DNA of 64,000 bases. Source: Limisphaerales bacterium (GTDB lineage Bacteria; Verrucomicrobiota; Verrucomicrobiia; Limisphaerales; AAA164-E04). Location: positions 32,224-96,223 of the forward strand of contig JAMASS010000018.1 of assembly GCA_024761205.1 (NCBI GenBank). The letters are read 5' to 3'. A program made the position numbers and the translations under genes. Below, piece after piece: positions 8,788-18,224 of this stretch (the stretch's first letter is position 1; each line of letters opens with the position of its first letter). The notes beneath the pieces are model-generated. The model saw only the letters and a list, made by a program, of their open reading frames with translations. It ran no database searches and was not told where the DNA came from.

Positions 8788-9391
8788 TTGCCTACTCTAG
8801 GGCGGGGTTGAGAATGGGCGCAAACGTTTCTTGTCTGGCGGCCGTTTGTGTTTCAAGGTTTGCTGGAAAAAGGTGGTGAAAATCATTCACCTTTTGCTGA
8901 TAGAACCGCATTTTAACTAGTTTGACTGAATCATTGACCCTGGCAACTCCAATCGACCCCAGAAATTCCCCAGCAGTCTCCCATCATTCAGCAAATGGAA
9001 CTAGGCACCTATTTATCGGTGCGCCTGAAACATTCCGGCAACGCGCCCTTCTGCGATGGGCCGCACAGCCGCCTCGCCCTTACGCGCCTGCCGCACGGAA
9101 ACGATCCCCTTCCTCACTGAAATAATCGCCTCCTTCGGCGGAACGATCCCGCTCCCGAGTGAAAACTTTCTGTTCCTGAAAAAATCTTGCTCACCCTCGG
9201 TGACACTGCCCTGAATCCCAGGCAAGCCACTCCTTTTCAAGGAGTTAACCATTTCAGGGCGATAATGAAGCCTTTCCCGTCCGCCTCGACGGATGCTGTC
9301 GAAGTCGACTCCATTGACACTTGGGCTGAAGTCTCTATGCTTCCGAGACTTCATTGAGCAAACCCTAGTAATCAATCAACTCTGGAAGGGC
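8788..9391. other. Intergenic stretch without a supportable gene
   Basis: About 600 bases between the E1alpha start and a broken secreted gene. A 120-codon open frame on the minus strand (9013-9375) shows no recognisable domain, signal or membrane segment. A hairpin with AAAGGTG and CACCTTT arms lies at 8870-8905. I see no RNA gene here. Confidence 0.4.
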
Positions 9392-10227
9392 ATGACGAAA
9401 TGAATCCTCTCACGAAATCGGAAAAACTGGCTACGAATCATCATCGCCTTCACCTTATTGGCAGCGTTTTCCGTTCGCGTGGGTGCGGCGGAAGACGGCG
9501 TCGGCCCGTCGCTTCCCAAACCCGGCGCAAATCATCGCCGATGAAATCAAGCAAGGACTCATCGCCAAGGCCAAGCGCATGCTCTTCGGCGACCGCTCCG
9601 GCGTCTCGACTGCGCAGCAATCTGGCATCTCCAATCACGAAAACCGCGTCCGCCTGGGAATCTTCGTGATGGTGCACGGCTTTCTCAAGGGGTTCTACGA
9701 GAATCCGGCCCGATTCAGCCGGCAATTCGAGCGGATGTAGCGCACCCTGGAGGAATACGACCGTCACGATAACCCCTACGTGTTGGGAGGGATCTTTCGG
9801 AACCTCCGGGATTACCACGAGGAATCGTGTTACGATCCTGATTCTCTATACCAGGGTGGGGCCGCGTCCCGAGACCGGCGAAGTCTATCCGCCCGAACCC
9901 GTGCCCGTGGACGGCAAAACCACTTGGGGGCTGGAAACCCTTCGTTCCTACGAAAGCATTGCCTATAATCTCCAAGCGCCTCGAAAGTGGCCGGGCAAGG
10001 AAGAGTTGCCGAACGAGGAGGTGGAGGCGATTCGGGATCGGCTGGTCGCTGAGATCGACGGGATGGCCGACCGGGATTATCCCCCCTTCGCCTACATGTA
10101 CGACTACGAAATAGCTATGCAGGCTGGTGATCGGATGCTGATTCCTCGGGAAGGTTGGCTGGAGGATTACCGCGCCTGGCAGAAAGCTACCTTCGGCTAC
10201 GAACCGCCCAAAGGCGAGGGGCCTTAG
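9392..10227 (+). pseudogene. Broken gene for an unrecognised secreted protein
   Basis: A single ancestral protein can be read across three frames. A signal peptide (IIIAFTLLAAFSVRVGAAED) is encoded from about 9435 in the frame of an ATG at 9392, but a TGA at 9401 separates the two. After a frameshift near 9530 comes IIADEIKQGLIAKAKRML and on to FSRQFERM, ended by TAG at 9738-9740, after which the same frame continues RTLEEYDRHDNPYVLGGIF. A further shift near 9840 gives the C-terminal 120 residues ending at 10227. I do not recognise the family; the C-terminal part is rich in acidic and aromatic residues. At least three disabling changes make it a pseudogene, unless the assembly is poor here. 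Confidence 0.7.
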
Positions 10228-10267
10228 CAGGCTTGCCCTGGTGCCTTTTCCGGAGTGTGCAACAGGA

Positions 10268-10407
10268 CCCAAATGGTGCCGTGGCAGTTGGCGTCTTTAA
10301 CGCTGTTTTTGGTGAGGCCGAAAGTTGACTAACTTTGGTCCACTCTCTTGGTTGAAAAGAATGCTGCCTTGTTTGATGTCTCGGTGGGGGAGGTTTTTCG
10401 GCAAGGC
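10268..10407 (-). pseudogene. Decayed fragment of a protein kinase catalytic loop
   Basis: Read on the minus strand, the translation goes PHRDIKQGSILFNQESGPKL then VNFRPH. This parallels the intact kinase at 12961-13932 (HRDIKPSNILFNQEGEPKL then VDFGLA), and the DNA is visibly similar over about 140 bases (compare 13295-13440). The DFG motif is lost (NFR) and stops follow, so it is non-functional. It lies directly behind the sulfatase stop, in the same frame. It is a partial, diverged duplicate of the kinase gene, or of a close relative, 2.6 kb away. Confidence 0.75.
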
Positions 10408-12261
10408 CTAGTCGAGATTGTCGACGATCTTTTTGATAAGGTTGGGAACGTAGGAGCGATAACGTTGTGGCACGGAAGGATCCTTTGTCGGCAGGGCGCG
10501 GATTTGGGGGAGCAATGAGATCGCCTTTTGATCCATTTCGTCGATGGCGTTGAGCGAAAGCATGGCGACCCAGACGTTGTTATGCTTCAGATTTGCGGCA
10601 TCGATCAGGACTTTCAGGGTCGCTGGCCGATCCGCTCGGTTCCCGAATTTCCCGAGTGCTTCGGCGGCGAGAACACGGACGCTGGCGGAATTATCCGTGA
10701 GGGATTCACGCAGGATTGTCGCGTCCTCACGAACGGCTTGTTTGCCCCGATTGATGTAGCCCATCACACCCCAGTATCGGATTGCGCTGTCCGGGTGTTT
10801 CAGGGCTTTACGCAACTTTGGAAGATCTTTCTTGCCACGCTTGGAAGCGATCATAGCGACTCGGCGAATGGCTTTGAGCGGATATCGATTGGGATCGTGG
10901 CCGACTTCGTAGGGAGAGGATTCTGCGGCCCGGGAATGGATTTCCTCTTCGGGAAGAAACCCCACATCACGAATTTCCAGCTGGAACTTTCTGAGCGCTT
11001 TCCGAAACCGTTGGACGACTTGCTTGTGCTCGTCTGACTTGGCAAGGTTGTCCACCTCATCCCGGTCCGTTCTGAGGTCGTAAAGTTCCTCGACGGGTTT
11101 CCGTCGCCAGAAATGTGCCTGGGCGGGGGACAATTGGTTCGCCTGAAAAAGTTCGTGCCATTTCGTCGTGGTGGGGGTTTTGAACATGTAGTCAATGTAC
11201 TGGCCGTAGATCTTGTGCGGCATGAAATGGCGGATGTAGACAAAATTCTCATCGCGCACGGTGCGGACCAGATCATAACGCTCGTCCATTCGACCGCGGA
11301 ATCCAAAGGCGTATTCGGGTGCTGGGGTTTCAAATGTGCCCATGAAGGCATGACCTTGGAAGGCATCCGGTGGTTGCTGGCCAATCAGGCTGAGAAGCGT
11401 TGGTGCCAAATCAATGAATCCAACCAAGCGATTGCTTTCGCCTCCGATTCTGTAGTCACTGGGGGCTAAGTGCTCGAACTTTTCGGGTACTGAGACAATC
11501 AGTGGAATGTTGAGTCCAGAATTGTAAGGCCAACGTTTGCTCCGCGGCATGCCAGAACCATGATCACCGTAGTAAAAAATGATCGTGTCATCGGCGAGCC
11601 CCACTTCGTTCAGTTCCTTTAGAACTTTCCCAGACATCGTGTCCATCTCCGTCAGTTTGTCATAGTACTGTGCCCAGTCTTGTCGAACCTCCGGGGTATC
11701 CGGGTGATAAGCCGGAACGCGGACCTTGGCCGGATCATGGACAGGTTCGTGAGGTCGCCTTCGAATTTGGCTTTCGTGGGAGACCGTGAAATTGAAGATC
11801 GCGAAGAACGGCTGTCCGGGTTTCCGATTCTTCCAATGGGCCTTGCGCGAAGACTCATCCCACACTTGCCCGGGTTCCTTCAGGTTGTAGTCCTTCTTGC
11901 TGTTGTTGGTGCAGTAGTAGCCTGCGTCCCGAAGGTGCTGGGGATACATCTTCATCCCAGTGGGCAGATTGGTTTCGCTCCGCATGTGTTCCGAACCCGT
12001 TGCCGGTGGGTAGAGGCCCGATATAATGGTCGTTCTGGCTGGAGCGCAGACGGGGGCGGTGGACCACGCATTACGATAGATCATCCCACGTTTCGCGAGG
12101 CCATCGAGATGGGGCGTGGTTGCGTAGTCGTCCCCGTAACAGCCTAAGTGGGGGCCGTTGTCTTCGCTGGTGATCCAAAGGATATTGGGGCGATCGCCTG
12201 CTGCGGCAAATGATGTGGCGTAAATGCAGGCAATGAACGTGGCGATTCGAAATCGACTCAT
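10408..12261 (-). CDS. Secreted FGly sulfatase with C-terminal HEAT repeats
   Basis: Hydrolyses sulfate esters, probably on polysaccharides or glycans, outside the cytoplasm. Starting at MSRFRIATF (12261) gives 617 residues and a clean signal peptide (about 1-21); the longer ATG at 12300 would put 13 residues before it. PNILWITSEDNGPHLGCYG carries the metal-binding Asp. The catalytic cysteine, C72 in CAPAR, matches the CxPxR signature converted to formylglycine. YYGDHGSGMPR supplies further ligands. After about residue 440 the chain holds HEAT-like helical repeats (SAIRYWGVMGYINRG, SASVRVLAAEALGKFG). An FGly-generating enzyme is needed; none is in the window. Confidence 0.9.
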   Translation of the reverse strand: MSRFRIATFIACIYATSFAAAGDRPNILWITSEDNGPHLGCYGDDYATTPHLDGLAKRGMIYRNAWSTAPVCAPARTTIISGLYPPATGSEHMRSETNLPTGMKMYPQHLRDAGYYCTNNSKKDYNLKEPGQVWDESSRKAHWKNRKPGQPFFAIFNFTVSHESQIRRRPHEPVHDPAKVRVPAYHPDTPEVRQDWAQYYDKLTEMDTMSGKVLKELNEVGLADDTIIFYYGDHGSGMPRSKRWPYNSGLNIPLIVSVPEKFEHLAPSDYRIGGESNRLVGFIDLAPTLLSLIGQQPPDAFQGHAFMGTFETPAPEYAFGFRGRMDERYDLVRTVRDENFVYIRHFMPHKIYGQYIDYMFKTPTTTKWHELFQANQLSPAQAHFWRRKPVEELYDLRTDRDEVDNLAKSDEHKQVVQRFRKALRKFQLEIRDVGFLPEEEIHSRAAESSPYEVGHDPNRYPLKAIRRVAMIASKRGKKDLPKLRKALKHPDSAIRYWGVMGYINRGKQAVREDATILRESLTDNSASVRVLAAEALGKFGNRADRPATLKVLIDAANLKHNNVWVAMLSLNAIDEMDQKAISLLPQIRALPTKDPSVPQRYRSYVPNLIKKIVDNLD

Positions 12262-12386
12262 GACGAAACCGAATATGAGCTGTGACTCTGCACTATGCAA
12301 GTTTTACCAAGGTAATGTGAGGGTGAAGCGTTTGAGCCAAGACGGGCGCTCTCGAGAGGGAAGTCAGCCATCATGACGAGATCAGA

Positions 12387-12490
12387 GCGGCAAAAAATCG
12401 CCGCTTTCCAGAACCTAGCGGCGGTGGGTAAGATGACTTTTAGCGCGATAGGCGTCTTGAAGTGCGATGATTCTTCACCGCTTTCTCCCG
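12387..12490. repeat. Dispersed hairpin repeat with two inverted copies
   Basis: GCGGCAAAAAATCGCCGC lies at 12387-12404 and an inverted relative, AGTGCGATGATTCTTCACCG, at 12461-12480. It belongs to the same family as the copies at 1391, 20066 and 53456. It sits between the sulfatase and a decayed DUF1801 gene. Confidence 0.55.
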
Positions 12491-12525
12491 AGGCTGGTTC
12501 TCTGGACGTAAGCGGTGCTGGTTGG

Positions 12526-12883
12526 TCACTTTTGCCGCCAGTCACACCAGGCCTTAAACACGGATTCGAGTGCGGTCTTTTGTTCGCGACTTCATCCATG
12601 TCCGTGAACTTTATTATCGTTCGGACCAGCTTGGCATCCTCTTCGACTGAAGGATGTCTGCCGGGGATCTCGGCATCACGGGGGAACGTAAGGTTGGCGA
12701 ATTTTTTTGTGTTGGGCTGAATGCTAACTAGATCACCCTTCGTAGGTGAAGGCAGGTGTTTTCCATTTTGAGGTATTCGGACATGAGGGAGTCTGCCTTG
12801 CGTATCACACTTCGGATGGTGAGCATGGTTTCTTTTTGTGGGTGGCTTAAGTTTGAAAACCATTCATCGACTTCGTTGCTCAT
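12526..12883 (-). pseudogene. DUF1801-family gene broken by two frameshifts
   Basis: Three frames join into one DUF1801-like protein. ATG at 12883 gives MSNEVDEWFSNLSHPQKETM and on to SLMSEYLKMENTCLHL. The next frame gives KGDLVSIQPNTKKFANLTF, PRDAEIPGRHPSVEEDAKLV and RTIIKFTDMDEVANKR. The third gives TALESVFKAWCDWRQK and a stop at 12526-12528. The order and the closing AWCDW match the family. The function of DUF1801 proteins is unsettled. Two separate shifts make this a decaying gene. A second DUF1801 remnant is at 27842-28057. Confidence 0.75.
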
Positions 12884-12960
12884 TTCAGCACCGACGCATG
12901 GGGGGAGGTCAGAGCTGGTTCACATAGGCTGCGACATCTTTTGGAGCGTGTTCCTAACGT

Positions 12961-13932
12961 CTAGGTGTTGTACATCGAGATCAGGAGTTGGCTTCGAGCG
13001 CTTTCGAGGGCCATGATGAATTCGCTGTAATTTTGATAGCGATGGGCAGGATCTTTGGCCATGGCGCGATAGATGGCGTCACTCGTGTTTTGAGTGGTGG
13101 ATGGGACTACGTGGTTGGGTGGTGTCAACGGAGTATGGATTTGTGCGGCAACCACTTCTTCAATGGTAGGGGCTTCGAACGGTACATGCCCGGTGAGTCC
13201 GTGATAAAGAGTTCCAGCGAGGCTATACATGTCGGAGAGAAATGTCTCGGCCTCTCGATTCACTTTTTCCGGAGCGATGTAGTAGGGCGTGCCCCAAATG
13301 GTTCCGTGGTAATTGGTATCTTCGAGGGAATTCGTGGCGAGACCGAAGTCGACTAACTTTGGTTCGCCTTCTTGGTTGAAGAGAATGTTGCTGGGTTTGA
13401 TATCTCGGTGGAGGAGGCCCTTCTGCAGGGCCGAGTCGAGGGCGGCGGCGACTTTGATGCCCATATCTAGGATGTCGAGTTCCGTGACCATGCCTTCCTT
13501 TTCGATGAGGCTGTCGAGACAGCCGTTGTCGGCGATCTCCATGACCAGATACCGTTTGCCTTGATGTTCGTCGAAGGTATAGATGTGAATGATATTGGTG
13601 TGGCTGAGCGAGGCGCAGGCGCGGGCTTCGACGGAGAAGCTTTCGACCGCTTCCTCGTCGTTCAGCAGCTCATCCTTCATTAATTTGACCGCCACTTCCC
13701 GATTGAGGCTAGTGTCCAGCGCTCGGTAAACCGTACCCATGCCACCGGAAGCGATGGGGCGGATCAGTTTAAATTGCCGGAGCATCATGGGCATCATGAT
13801 GTCGGCTTCGCACTTTGTGCACGGTGTGAACTCGAGTGGCGCGAGATCTGACGGAATGAATGCCTTCGACCCACAGGTGCCACAGTCCACCATGGTGAGC
13901 GATTTTTTGGGCACTGGCTGTTCCGCCGTCAT
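12961..13932 (-). CDS. Serine/threonine protein kinase with N-terminal zinc-ribbon
   Basis: Eukaryotic-type (Hanks) kinase of 323 residues. Residues 1-45 hold two CxxC pairs (C17/C20 and C38/C41), a probable zinc ribbon. The kinase domain starts near 54: glycine loop ASGGMGTVYRA (61-71), VAVKLMK with the ATP lysine K83, catalytic loop HRDIKPSN (H175, D177), DFG at 195-197 and APEKV. All catalytic residues are present. It ends soon after the kinase domain with no membrane segment or sensor domain, so a soluble kinase acting on an unknown substrate is inferred. A decayed partial copy lies at 10268-10407. Confidence 0.9.
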   Translation of the reverse strand: MTAEQPVPKKSLTMVDCGTCGSKAFIPSDLAPLEFTPCTKCEADIMMPMMLRQFKLIRPIASGGMGTVYRALDTSLNREVAVKLMKDELLNDEEAVESFSVEARACASLSHTNIIHIYTFDEHQGKRYLVMEIADNGCLDSLIEKEGMVTELDILDMGIKVAAALDSALQKGLLHRDIKPSNILFNQEGEPKLVDFGLATNSLEDTNYHGTIWGTPYYIAPEKVNREAETFLSDMYSLAGTLYHGLTGHVPFEAPTIEEVVAAQIHTPLTPPNHVVPSTTQNTSDAIYRAMAKDPAHRYQNYSEFIMALESARSQLLISMYNT

Positions 13933-14117
13933 TACTGATAAATCAGCATATTCTGTTCCTTGAACCTGGGTAGAAATAGGTTTTCCGGTTTTGGCTTTCG
14001 ATTGTCAAATCTTTGTTGCAGGTTGGGCGCAAAGTCCAAATTGGTAGCTGCAATTGTAGAGCTTTTAACGGTTTGTATTTGACCTGTTTTCGATTGAGGC
14101 TTTAGTTATTCGGTGCT

Positions 14118-15539
14118 ATGGTTGGTGTGGCGGTCGATCCTAATCCATTGATGATCATCCCCTTTGGGTTGCTTTTGGCGACGATTGCCTTGGCTCCGCT
14201 ATTTTTTCTTCATTGGTGGGAGAAGCATTACCCGAAAGTGACTTTTGCTTTGGGTGGTATTACGTTGGCGTATTATCTTTTTGGTATTCACGACTACCAC
14301 ACGGTGCAGCACACTGCTGAGGAGTATGTGAGTTTCATTTGCTTGATGGGATCGCTCTTTGTGGTTTCAGGCGGCATCCATATCAAGGTTAAGGGTGAGG
14401 CGACGCCATTGGCGAATGTGATGCTTTTGTTGTTTGGCGCCGTGATCGCCAATGTATTGGGCACGACCGGGGCGTCGATGTTGTTGATTCGACCTTGGAT
14501 CCGAATGAACAAATATCGCATTACCGCCCACCATATCGTCTTCTTTATTTTCATTGTTTCCAATGTGGGCGGCTGTTTGACGCCGATCGGTGATCCGCCG
14601 CTGTTCTTGGGCTATTTGAAAGGGATTCCCTTTTGGTGGGTTTTGGAGAATTGTTGGCCCATGTGGCTGTCGGGCATCGGTCTCTTGCTTGGCATCTTCT
14701 ACGTGGTGGACGTGATTAACTATCGCAAAGCACCTAAGGAAGTTCGCGAGGAGTTAGCTGAACCGCCGGGTGAGTGGCACTTTGAGGGAGCGGTGAATTT
14801 GTTCTTCTTGGGAATGATTCTGGTGTCGGTTTTCATCACCTCGCCCAAGTTTCTTCGTGAAGCCTTGATGGCGACGGCGGCCGTGGGGTCTTATTTTTCG
14901 ACGAAGGGTCATATTCACGAAGCCAACCATTTCAACTTTGAACCCATCAGGGAAGTGGCCATCTTGTTTATTGGAATCTTTGCCACGATGATGCCGGCGC
15001 TTGCGTGGTTGCAGTCCAGTGCCGGGGCGATGGACGGTGTGACTCCGGGCTTCTTCTATTGGGGCACGGGCTTGCTGTCCGGGGTCTTGGACAACGCACC
15101 GACCTATCTGAGTTTTCTCAGTGCCAGTGTTGGTGTGTTTGTCACGCCGGAGGTCATGGAAGGCGTCCGGGCACTCGTTGCCGATAACGGCGCCAGTTTG
15201 GTCACCGTGACGGGACCCAATGCTGAAGTGATTAAGAATGCCTATGCCGGGCTCGGCCAGATTCTAAAAGTCACAGGCAGCGAGGTCACGGACTCGCAGA
15301 TCGAATTGGCGGTACTCCTGGGCAACTCAGATTTCAACAAATACATCATCGCCATCAGTGTTGCCGCGGTTTTCTTTGGAGCGAACACTTACATCGGTAA
15401 TGGGCCCAATTTCATGGTCAAGTCCATCGCGGATCAACAGAAGGTTCACGCGCCTACGTTTCTTGGCTATGTCTTTAAGTTCACGATTCCGGTGATGATT
15501 CCGGTGGTGGCCGTGATTTGGTTGATCTTCTTTCGTTGA
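14118..15539 (+). CDS. nhaD: NhaD-type sodium:proton antiporter
   Basis: Polytopic inner-membrane protein of 473 residues, probably exchanging Na+ for H+. It is hydrophobic throughout, with about twelve predictable segments. Motifs of the NhaD/ion-transporter superfamily: NVLGTTGASMLLIRPWIRMN near 112-131, SNVGGCLTPIGDPPLFLGYL near 148-167, and GVLDNAPTYLSF in the second half; GANTYIGNGPNFMVKSI mirrors the first motif. ATG at 14118 is the only reasonable start. Stand-alone expression from the 185-base upstream gap is likely. The CitM/ArsB branch is an alternative, but the GDPPLFLGYL motif favours NhaD. Confidence 0.85.
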   Translation: MVGVAVDPNPLMIIPFGLLLATIALAPLFFLHWWEKHYPKVTFALGGITLAYYLFGIHDYHTVQHTAEEYVSFICLMGSLFVVSGGIHIKVKGEATPLANVMLLLFGAVIANVLGTTGASMLLIRPWIRMNKYRITAHHIVFFIFIVSNVGGCLTPIGDPPLFLGYLKGIPFWWVLENCWPMWLSGIGLLLGIFYVVDVINYRKAPKEVREELAEPPGEWHFEGAVNLFFLGMILVSVFITSPKFLREALMATAAVGSYFSTKGHIHEANHFNFEPIREVAILFIGIFATMMPALAWLQSSAGAMDGVTPGFFYWGTGLLSGVLDNAPTYLSFLSASVGVFVTPEVMEGVRALVADNGASLVTVTGPNAEVIKNAYAGLGQILKVTGSEVTDSQIELAVLLGNSDFNKYIIAISVAAVFFGANTYIGNGPNFMVKSIADQQKVHAPTFLGYVFKFTIPVMIPVVAVIWLIFFR

Positions 15540-15581
15540 TTTACACAGAATCGATTTGTGCGGAGTTTCGGTAGAGACGGA

Positions 15582-16889
15582 ATGCGCTTTCTATACAATA
15601 CTGTCTTCACTGTCTTTTTCCTTCTCTTGTTGCCTTACTATGGACTGAGGCTTTGGCGTCGGAGCAACTGGAAGTCAGGTTTCGGCCAGCGTTTCGGGTT
15701 TTACTCTAAAACGGTGGTCGAGCACCTTCGCGGGAATCGGGTGATTTGGTTCCATGCGGTCAGTGTGGGAGAGGTCAATCTCTGCGCTCTGTTGGTTAAA
15801 AGGTTGGGTGAACGATTCGGCGGTTGGGCCATTGTTGTTTCGACCACTACAACGACCGGGATGGGCGAACTGCAGCGCAAACTGCCGGAAGAAATCGTCA
15901 AGGTCTATTATCCCATCGATTTTTCCTTATCCGTTAACCGAGCCTTGAGGGTGATTCACCCCGAGATTGTTGTGCTTGTCGAGGCGGAAATTTGGCCCAA
16001 TTTGCTCTGGCGATTGGCGGACCAGAAGATTCCTTGTTTTTTGATCAATGCGCGACTGTCTGATCGGTCAGCAAAACGATACCAAGAGTTTAGCGCCCTC
16101 TTTCAATCGGTGTTCTCGACGTTCGCGGGTGTTGGTGTTCAGGATGAACAAGATGCCAAGACGTTGGAGTTAGTCGGATGTCGTCCGGATTCCGTTCGGG
16201 TAACGGGAAATCTAAAGTTTGATGCGGTGGACCTGCCGACTGCTCACGCGATCGATTCGCGGGCGCTGGTTCGGTGGGCGGGTGCCAAGGAAAATGCTAT
16301 CATTCTATTGGGGAGTAGCACTCATGCGGGGGAGGAGCGCTGGTTTGGGGAAATCTTTTTGCGCCTTCGCCATCGTTTTGAAGACCTGTTTCTCGTGATG
16401 GTGCCGCGCCACTTTGAGCGAGCTGCTGCGGTGGCGCGAGAGCTTGGGGCTCTGAGGATCAAAACTCGGTTGCGATCCCGGTTCGGGGCGGAACCGGCGG
16501 CGGCATTCGGAGCCGGCGATTGTCTTATCGTCGACTCGACAGGTGAGTTGTGCTTCTTCTATAATCTGGCGTCCGTCGTAGTCATTGGAAAGAGTTTTCT
16601 GGCCCATGGAGGGCAGAACCCCATCGAAGCCGCCTCAGTCGGTTGTCCGATTGTCACGGGTCCTTTCATGGAGAATTTCCGCGTGATCATGAAGATGTTT
16701 TTGGACAAGGACGGGCTGGTTCAGGTTGAGAATGTCGATGATCTGGAATCGACCTTGGCTGAGTTGTTGTCAGACCGGGGGCGACGGTCGGATTTGGGGC
16801 GACGCGCCCAAGCGGTGGTGGATGAAAACCGCGGCGGCATTGAGCGAAGTATCGCAATGATTGAGCCGTATTTGAGAGATGCTTCTTGA
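15582..16889 (+). CDS. waaA: 3-deoxy-D-manno-octulosonic acid (Kdo) transferase
   Basis: Adds Kdo to the lipid A precursor in lipopolysaccharide synthesis, at the inner-membrane cytoplasmic face. ATG at 15582 gives 435 residues starting MRFLYNTVFTVFFLLLLPYY, an N-terminal membrane anchor; a GTG at 15558 would add eight residues. Typical features: FHAVSVGEVN near 57-66, STTTTTGMGELQRKL, VLVEAEIWPNLLWRL, and in the C-terminal GT-B half SSTHAGEE and AHGGQNPIEAASVGCPIVTG. It lies only 42 bases after nhaD on the same strand. A Gram-negative, LPS-bearing cell is implied. Confidence 0.92.
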   Translation: MRFLYNTVFTVFFLLLLPYYGLRLWRRSNWKSGFGQRFGFYSKTVVEHLRGNRVIWFHAVSVGEVNLCALLVKRLGERFGGWAIVVSTTTTTGMGELQRKLPEEIVKVYYPIDFSLSVNRALRVIHPEIVVLVEAEIWPNLLWRLADQKIPCFLINARLSDRSAKRYQEFSALFQSVFSTFAGVGVQDEQDAKTLELVGCRPDSVRVTGNLKFDAVDLPTAHAIDSRALVRWAGAKENAIILLGSSTHAGEERWFGEIFLRLRHRFEDLFLVMVPRHFERAAAVARELGALRIKTRLRSRFGAEPAAAFGAGDCLIVDSTGELCFFYNLASVVVIGKSFLAHGGQNPIEAASVGCPIVTGPFMENFRVIMKMFLDKDGLVQVENVDDLESTLAELLSDRGRRSDLGRRAQAVVDENRGGIERSIAMIEPYLRDAS

Positions 16890-16890
16890 G

Positions 16891-17008
16891 GTGGGGTAAG
16901 GCCCCGTCGAGCTGGTGTCCGAGCGTTTGACGTATGCGGTTGTAAGTTTGGAGTTCCGTCCTTCTTCGTGCGGCTACGGAGGATGTGGTTTGATGGAGTC
17001 TCTCCCCG
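16891..17008. repeat. Inverted-repeat element between waaA and xdhC
   Basis: The left arm GTGGGGTAAGGCCCCGTCGA (16891-16910) and a degenerate inverted right arm (TTTGATGGAGTCTCTCCCCG, 16987-17006) bound about 118 bases. The same arms, better preserved, occur at 30043-30180. The interior (TTGGAGTTCCGTCC, CGGCTACGGAGG) resembles the interior of the 30-kb copy. It lies entirely between genes. Confidence 0.55.
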
Positions 17009-17075
17009 CCTTTTCGGTTCTGTTTGTGAGTTGATTTGGCGCATGTTGCGTTTTAGCCTGCCTGCGTTCACAAGC

Positions 17076-18224
17076 ATGTCTGACGTGGAACTATTTCGAA
17101 AGGCGATCGAGCTTACGGAGACTGGGCAAGCGTTTGCCTTTGCGTCGGTGATTCGTGCCTTTGGCTCCACCCCGCAAAAAGCGGGTGCCAATGCCATTTT
17201 CGCAGCCGACGGAAGAATGTGGGGTACGTTGGGCGGCGGCTGTTTGGAGGCGGAATGCCGACAGCGGGCCTTGCAATCGCTTGATGTCGGTGCAGCTGAA
17301 GTATTTGACCTCAGGCTCGATGATATTCAGGGTTGGGATGATGGTCTCATCTGCGGGGGGAGGGTGAGGGTCATGGTGGATCCGAAGGCGGCTTCCCAAT
17401 GTTCGGCTTATCGACGTCTGGTCGCTGCTGCGGAAAGTGGCGAGCCGGGATCGCTGGTGATGACCATCGCACATCCGGAATCTCCCGCCGGGAAATGTGA
17501 GTTTCGATTGTCGACAAGCGTAGATGCGTTTCCGGAAATTGGGAATTTTCCTCGGTTGGCAGAGTTGATTGAAAATGGCCAAGCGGGAAGTGTTGATGGC
17601 GAGGTGGGCGGGGAGAAAGCAGAGCTTTATTACGAGCCCTGTTTTTGCAAACCCATGCTAGTAATCGCTGGTGCCGGACATGTTGGCAAGGCGACCGCGC
17701 ACTTAGGTAATCTAATGGGATTTGAGGTAGCAGTTGTCGATGATCGCCCGTCATTGGCGAATGCGGAGAATATTCCCGATGCCCATCAGACGATCTGCGG
17801 TGATATCCCGAAGGAAGTGGCGGCGTTGAAAACAAACATGAATACTTATGTCGTGATTGTCACTCGTGGACACCGTCATGATGGTAAGGTGCTGGCTGCG
17901 ACGGTGAAGAAACCGGCAGCATTTATCGGCATGATCGGCAGTCGACGTAAGGGGCTGATGATTCGACGCGGCTTGGTAGAGGAAGGATTGGCAACGGAGG
18001 CGGAGTTGGAGCGAGTTTGTTCGCCCATCGGTGTGGATATCGGGGCGATTACAGTGCAGGAGATTGCCTTGAGCATTATCACTCAGATTGTGGCTGTGAG
18101 ACGTAAAAGGACCTGGGGTGCGCTCGCGATGAACTATGGACTTGAAGATCACGGCAATCGTCCTTGCGGCGGGGCGGTCGACCCGGATGGGGCGGCAGAA
18201 ATTGTTGCTCCCGTGGGGCGGTAA
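17076..18224 (+). CDS. xdhC: XdhC/CoxI-family molybdoenzyme maturation protein
   Basis: Helps insert sulfurated molybdenum cofactor into xanthine dehydrogenase-type enzymes. ATG at 17076 (MSDVELFRKAIELTETGQAF) gives 382 residues; the open frame upstream is not conserved and overlaps a repeat. The N-terminal XdhC domain has GGGCLEAECRQRAL. The C-terminal Rossmann domain has VIAGAGHVGKATAHL and later FIGMIGSRRKG and CSPIGVDIGAITVQEIALSI. The last 30 residues are read through the start of the next gene in another frame (89-base overlap) and are probably not conserved. No molybdoenzyme structural gene is in the window, so the target is unknown. Confidence 0.88.
   Translation: MSDVELFRKAIELTETGQAFAFASVIRAFGSTPQKAGANAIFAADGRMWGTLGGGCLEAECRQRALQSLDVGAAEVFDLRLDDIQGWDDGLICGGRVRVMVDPKAASQCSAYRRLVAAAESGEPGSLVMTIAHPESPAGKCEFRLSTSVDAFPEIGNFPRLAELIENGQAGSVDGEVGGEKAELYYEPCFCKPMLVIAGAGHVGKATAHLGNLMGFEVAVVDDRPSLANAENIPDAHQTICGDIPKEVAALKTNMNTYVVIVTRGHRHDGKVLAATVKKPAAFIGMIGSRRKGLMIRRGLVEEGLATEAELERVCSPIGVDIGAITVQEIALSIITQIVAVRRKRTWGALAMNYGLEDHGNRPCGGAVDPDGAAEIVAPVGR

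Noticed and set aside
9013..9375. 120-codon minus-strand frame as a gene
   Set aside because: No domain, signal or membrane segment, no convincing ribosome-binding site and no context; only a hairpin downstream hints at transcription.
12258..12863. 201-codon minus-strand open frame
   Set aside because: It mixes a DUF1801 middle segment in the right frame with repeat DNA and sulfatase leader sequence; the ancestral DUF1801 gene uses three frames.
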